Shown here in pieces: positions 39,349-42,482 of a stretch of 42,482 nucleotides of DNA; the stretch's first letter is position 1, and each line of letters opens with the position of its first letter. The notes beneath the pieces are model-generated. The model ran no database searches and was not told the origin of the DNA. It saw only the letters and a program-made list of their open reading frames with translations. The stretch comes from Ktedonobacteria bacterium (GTDB lineage: Bacteria; Chloroflexota; Ktedonobacteria; Ktedonobacterales; JACDGC01), in NCBI GenBank assembly GCA_027459785.1, contig DAIDGU010000025.1:1-42482 (forward strand), read 5' to 3'. The translations under genes were made by a program, and so were the position numbers.

Positions 39349-39723
39349 ATGGCAGTCGAAACCACGATCTTACAAGAGGCTGGCGTCACCATCTCAAATG
39401 CGCGGGCGGTATTTCCCACAAAAACCTACGCGATGGCGCAAATTTCCTCAGTCAGCATGGCGAAAACCAAGACAAATGGGGGGCTGGTGGTGCTGGGCGT
39501 GTTGTTTGCGCTAGGTGGCCTCGCGTTCATTGGCAACCAGATCGTTGTCGCGCTTATCGGCATCCTGATCGGTGCCGGGCTACTTTACCTCGCGCTCCGC
39601 CCCAAATATGCGGTGCTGATCAGCAGTTCATCTGGTGAAGGTCATGCGCTGGTTTCCGGTGACAGGGCGCTGATCGAGCGCGTTGTGACGGCGATCAATG
39701 ACGCGATGATCCATCGCGGCTAA
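39349..39723 (+). CDS. DUF6232-like membrane protein
   Basis: 124 residues from the ATG at 39349, with AAAGGAG upstream. 'VTISNARAVFPTKTYAMAQISSV' is the N-terminal signature of DUF6232, followed by two helices close together (about 46-82), then a short cytoplasmic domain that ends in a helix ('DRALIERVVTAINDAM'). The family is of unknown function and is often found near signalling or stress genes. It is divergent from the HTH-WD40 gene. A 7-bp inverted repeat, AGGGAAA/TTTCCCT (39750-39781), follows and may be a weak terminator. Confidence 0.72.
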   Translation: MAVETTILQEAGVTISNARAVFPTKTYAMAQISSVSMAKTKTNGGLVVLGVLFALGGLAFIGNQIVVALIGILIGAGLLYLALRPKYAVLISSSSGEGHALVSGDRALIERVVTAINDAMIHRG

Positions 39724-39836
39724 GTGGCGGCAAGCGACGACGAGGCTATAGGGAAAGATGATGACTATTTCATTTTTCCCTGTGGCACCTTGCGTTGCAT
39801 CAACCATAGTGGCCAGAGGCGCGCGGCATGAAGATG

Positions 39837-39845
39837 TGCGATACT
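39837..39845 (+). promoter_or_regulatory. Extended -10 implying a leaderless EamA transcript
   Basis: TGC-GATACT ends 7 bases before the ATG at 39853, so transcription would begin at or next to the start codon. No ribosome site is visible. Confidence 0.4.
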
Positions 39846-39852
39846 AGACTAT

Positions 39853-40815
39853 ATGAGCGTCACCGAAACTGCAACGCCTCTCGCCCGCGCGCCCCATGCC
39901 CCCACGCAGGCCCAGGGGTGGGCCATGCTCGTCGCGGGCAACATCATCTTCGCCGGAGCGTATGTGGCCGGCAAGTTCGCCCTCACCACCGTCTCGCCCA
40001 TCACGCTGAACGCGCTGCGCTTCGCGCTGGCGGCGGTCATCGTCGCGCCGGTCGTCATCCGCCAGCGGCACCAATTGCGCATGGGGCGGCGGGATGCGCT
40101 CACTTTCGTCGCCGTCGCGCTTTTGAGCTTCGTCCTCAACAAATACTTCGAGTATGTCGGCGTCAACCTCAGCACGGCCTCGGACTCCGCGCTGCTGATC
40201 TCCGGCGAGGGCATCTTCACGGCGGCGGCGGCCTGGATCTTCCTGCGCGAACGCGCCACCTGGCGGCACGGTGCGGCGCTGGCGCTCGGCACTTTCGGCG
40301 TCTACCTGATCATCGAGCGCGGCCTCGCCCCACACATCGATCCTGGCGGCGGTGCGCAGCGCATCTTAGGCGACGGCTTCTTCCTGCTTTCGTTGGCCTT
40401 CGAGGCGGTCGCGTCGATCATCAGCAAGCGGCTGGCCGGGCGCTTCACGCCGCTGTTCGTTATGGCCGCCACGGTGGTTGGTAGCCTGGCCGTGTGGCTG
40501 CCCGCCGGCGCGGTGGATATCGCGCTGCACGGGCTGCGGCTGACGCCGCTTTCTGCTGGTGGCATCATCTATCAGGCCGCGTTCGTCACCGCTATCGGCT
40601 ATTTCTGCTGGTTCGGCGGCTTGCAGGCGGTCGCCGGTTCCGCTGCCGCCGCTTCGCTCTTCATCCAGCCGCTGGTGGGGACGCTGCTGGCGGTCGTCAT
40701 CCTACACGACGCGCTCTCGCTCTTCACGCTGGTCGGCGGCGGCTGCATCATCCTGAGCGTGTGGGGCATCTCGCGGCTGGGGGCCGAGCGCGGGCCACCG
40801 GAGGTCGTCGAGTGA
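39853..40815 (+). CDS. EamA/DMT-family transporter
   Basis: 320 residues with ten helices in two five-helix halves (EamA repeats). The first half starts 'GWAMLVAGNIIFAGAYVAGKFAL' and contains 'LNALRFALAAVIVAPVV'. The second contains 'GDGFFLLSLAFEAVASIISKRLAGRF' and ends 'SLFTLVGGGCIILSVWGISRLG'. Such proteins export small metabolites or amino acids; the substrate cannot be told. No ribosome site precedes the start. Confidence 0.88.
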   Translation: MSVTETATPLARAPHAPTQAQGWAMLVAGNIIFAGAYVAGKFALTTVSPITLNALRFALAAVIVAPVVIRQRHQLRMGRRDALTFVAVALLSFVLNKYFEYVGVNLSTASDSALLISGEGIFTAAAAWIFLRERATWRHGAALALGTFGVYLIIERGLAPHIDPGGGAQRILGDGFFLLSLAFEAVASIISKRLAGRFTPLFVMAATVVGSLAVWLPAGAVDIALHGLRLTPLSAGGIIYQAAFVTAIGYFCWFGGLQAVAGSAAAASLFIQPLVGTLLAVVILHDALSLFTLVGGGCIILSVWGISRLGAERGPPEVVE

Positions 40816-40875
40816 GGCTTGGTAGCACGTAAAATGGGCGAACGCATACTTTTTCACGGTGCAGCGGGTATAATT

Positions 40876-40969
40876 ATTTTTATAGCGATTGCGGGTACAG
40901 ACGGTGGTCAGTGGGGGGGGACAGACAGGAATGGCGGTCCTCCGGGGAGGCGTGGCGGACAGGAATTGA
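40876..40969. repeat. Dispersed repeat, degenerate copy
   Basis: TATAGCGATTGCGGGTACAG, ACGGTGG, ACAGACAGGAATGGCGGTCC and a second GGCGGACAGGAATT half-copy stand in the same order as at 29441-29543. The palindromes have lost their right arms. Confidence 0.65.
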
Positions 40970-41085
40970 TGGCTTGATTGAAGCTAGGTAGCATCCGTTG
41001 CGCTCGTCCCCGATGGTATACTCTATCACTCCCCGCCTGCCAAGGAACACGGCGAACGAGATGGCTGCTCGTGTGTTTGCGCCGC

Positions 41086-42156
41086 CTACGCCGCCGGGCC
41101 GCCGCGATGGGGCATGTTCGCTACCAGATCATTGATCTGCTTCCAGCCTTTTTGCAGGGTCAGGTCCATCCAGGCGACGGCGTTGAGCGCGACCTGGGTG
41201 GCGGGCTGGTGCAGCCATTGCGTGAACACATCGTTCTTGCGCGCCGGCAATTTCGCGTCGGCGACAGACACGGTAGCGGCTTGTGCGCGGGCCGCCCGCA
41301 AGCGGTCGTGTTCGGCCAGCTTGCGCTGGGCGGCGGTGTAGCCGCTGGCGAAGTATTGTGTGGTGTGGTGGAAGTCGAGCGCGCTGGTGCGTTCCGCCGT
41401 GTCATCTTCGATGACGATGAACTCCGCGCGCTTGGCATATTGACGGATGGCGGCATGCACATGGTTCGCGGCCACCAGATGCAAACTGCGCACGATCAGA
41501 TCGGTCAGCGTCGTCACCGGCTCGGTCAATTCTCCAGCCGTCATCACCGACAGGACGTAGATCTCCCGCGCCCCGGCTTCCACGGCCACACTGACGCCAC
41601 CGTTATCCAGCAGGCCGCCATCCACGTATTGCTGGCCATCGATCATCAGCGGCGGGAAGATGCCCGGAATGGAGGACGACGCCAGCACGGCGGGCGCGAC
41701 GGGGCCATGCTCAAAGACTTCGGTGACGCCGCGCGTCAGATTCGAAGCCGACACCTTCAGCGACACCGGCAAATCCTCGAAGGTGATGCCGTTCAGGCCA
41801 CCAAGTTCCGCCGCACGGTGAAAGATGCGCTGCATGCCGTCATGCGAGACCAGATAGGGCCGCTTGGAGGCGCGATTGGCGACGAAGCTGATGACATTGC
41901 CGCCGAATAGCTCAAACATCGTGATGCTGCGCCAGATGGTTTCGAGCTTGTCGAGCGAGGCCAGGTCGGGGTGCGCCGCCAGCCACAGGCCGTTCCACGC
42001 GCCGATGGAGGTGCCGACGATCAGATCCGGCGTGATGCCGCGCTCCAGCAAGGCGCGCAACATGCCCACCTGCGATGCCCCCAACGCTGCGCCGCCGCTC
42101 AACACGAATGCGACGCGCGGAGTCTGCTCTGCCATCTGCTCAACAATTTCCGCCAT
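41086..42156 (-). CDS. Patatin-like phospholipase
   Basis: 356 residues from the ATG at 42156 (GGAGG upstream). The Gly-rich oxyanion loop 'VLSGGAALGASQVGML', nucleophile Ser50 in G-T-S-I-G ('IVGTSIGAWNG'), and the catalytic Asp in 'YVDGGLLDNG' make a complete Ser-Asp dyad. It should hydrolyse lipid acyl esters in the cytoplasm or at the inner membrane. The C-terminal 150 residues ('VHAAIRQYAKRAEFIVIEDD' onward) follow the RssA/YlbK type. An extended -10 (TGATATAAT) lies about 45 bases upstream. Confidence 0.9.
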   Translation of the reverse strand: MAEIVEQMAEQTPRVAFVLSGGAALGASQVGMLRALLERGITPDLIVGTSIGAWNGLWLAAHPDLASLDKLETIWRSITMFELFGGNVISFVANRASKRPYLVSHDGMQRIFHRAAELGGLNGITFEDLPVSLKVSASNLTRGVTEVFEHGPVAPAVLASSSIPGIFPPLMIDGQQYVDGGLLDNGGVSVAVEAGAREIYVLSVMTAGELTEPVTTLTDLIVRSLHLVAANHVHAAIRQYAKRAEFIVIEDDTAERTSALDFHHTTQYFASGYTAAQRKLAEHDRLRAARAQAATVSVADAKLPARKNDVFTQWLHQPATQVALNAVAWMDLTLQKGWKQINDLVANMPHRGGPAA

Positions 42157-42199
42157 ATGCGCCTCCTGCAAGAAACCTGGAACTGAGCGATCATCGTTC

Positions 42200-42208
42200 A
42201 TTATATCA
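42200..42208 (-). promoter_or_regulatory. Extended -10 promoter for the patatin-like gene
   Basis: On the - strand TGA-TATAAT (42208-42200), a full extended -10; no clear -35. Confidence 0.6.
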
Positions 42209-42303
42209 CGCGGATGAGGTACTCTGCCAGGATGAGGAAAACCGAGTTTGAATATGTTGAGCAGCGCGTTGAACGCTATTTTGTGCGCCGGCAGCGCGTT
42301 CCC

Positions 42304-42360
42304 CTGATACCCCTTGCGGGGAAAGACGGTGGTCGTTGGGACCGGACAGACAGGAATGAG
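42304..42360. repeat. Dispersed repeat, truncated copy at the window end
   Basis: TGATACCCCTTGCGGGGAAAG, ACGGTGG and GGACAGACAGGAATG follow the same order as the copy at 29441, then the match stops. The remaining sequence to 42482 shows no gene I can support. Confidence 0.6.
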
Positions 42361-42482
42361 GGCGTTTCATAACCCATCGCCCTCCCAATAATGGGCAAGA
42401 ACCCGGCGAGGCGAACGCAAGAGATCCGGGCGACCGGCGTCAGTGGCCGCGAGGGCAATGATCCAGGTGGCCGCATAGGTCA

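Noticed and set aside
40978..41910. A 310-codon + strand frame over the patatin-like gene, with a TGG-TATACT box at 41014-41022
   Set aside because: The frame is antisense noise. The box has no gene after it; an antisense RNA is possible but unsupported.
1..42482. tRNA or rRNA genes
   Set aside because: No T-arm/anticodon pattern or rRNA signature was noticed in the intergenic gaps.

Overview
The window is about 42.5 kb of GC-rich bacterial chromosome. It carries no rRNA, tRNA, CRISPR array or recognisable transposase. The gene mix is a cbb3-type oxidase cluster, a ResB protein, a sedolisin-family protease, a GH87 alpha-1,3-glucanase, a KimA-type potassium importer, a Uma2 protein and many lipoproteins and small membrane proteins. 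This, with numerous short intergenic palindromic repeats, suggests a soil or thermophile-type Chloroflexota or a relative. That assignment is inference; no marker gene is present.

Layout. At 1-5.1 kb are an LppX/LprG-like lipoprotein, a small membrane protein, a GT-C-type membrane glycosyltransferase and three poorly known small genes. At 5.2-8.5 kb a response regulator, a cytochrome P450 and a membrane histidine kinase form one tight + strand operon. At 8.7-12.1 kb on the - strand, ResB is followed closely by an acyl-CoA dehydrogenase-like flavoprotein and a Uma2 protein. At 12.3-14.8 kb are a coiled-coil protein with 21-bp repeats, a site-2 protease-like M50 peptidase and a Pr6Pr-like membrane protein, each behind an extended -10 promoter. 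At 14.9-20.4 kb are two large secreted enzymes on the - strand, an S53 peptidase with duplicated C-terminal domains and a GH87 glucanase, each with a strong promoter and a long leader.

The centre of the window is a + strand operon at 20.7-29.4 kb. It starts with a catalytically complete CcoN (six His ligands plus the active-site Tyr). A 61-residue membrane protein, a CcoO fused to a second cytochrome c, a CcoS-like protein, five tiny membrane proteins, an ABM-fold protein and two further membrane proteins follow. The last gene encodes a 722-residue protein made of three tandem copies of a four-helix unit that resembles the last four helices of CcoN. Heme-copper oxidase subunit I is known to be built as three pseudo-symmetric four-helix arcs, so this gene makes that symmetry visible in sequence. 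It lacks the His-His pair of the CuB site. I regard this operon as the best candidate for an undescribed system: a variant cbb3 oxidase without CcoP, co-encoded with a three-arc oxidase-like partner and several unknown small subunits.

The right part (29.8-42.2 kb) has a class A beta-lactamase-like serine hydrolase convergent with a penicillin-binding lipoprotein. A KimA-like potassium importer, a small lipoprotein and a small membrane protein follow. Next is a possible transmembrane regulator with a LuxR-like HTH inside and a WD40 propeller outside, divergent from a DUF6232-like protein across an AT-rich gap. An EamA transporter and a patatin-like phospholipase end the window. Intergenic gaps carry dispersed repeats built around the palindrome GGACAGGAATGTCC.
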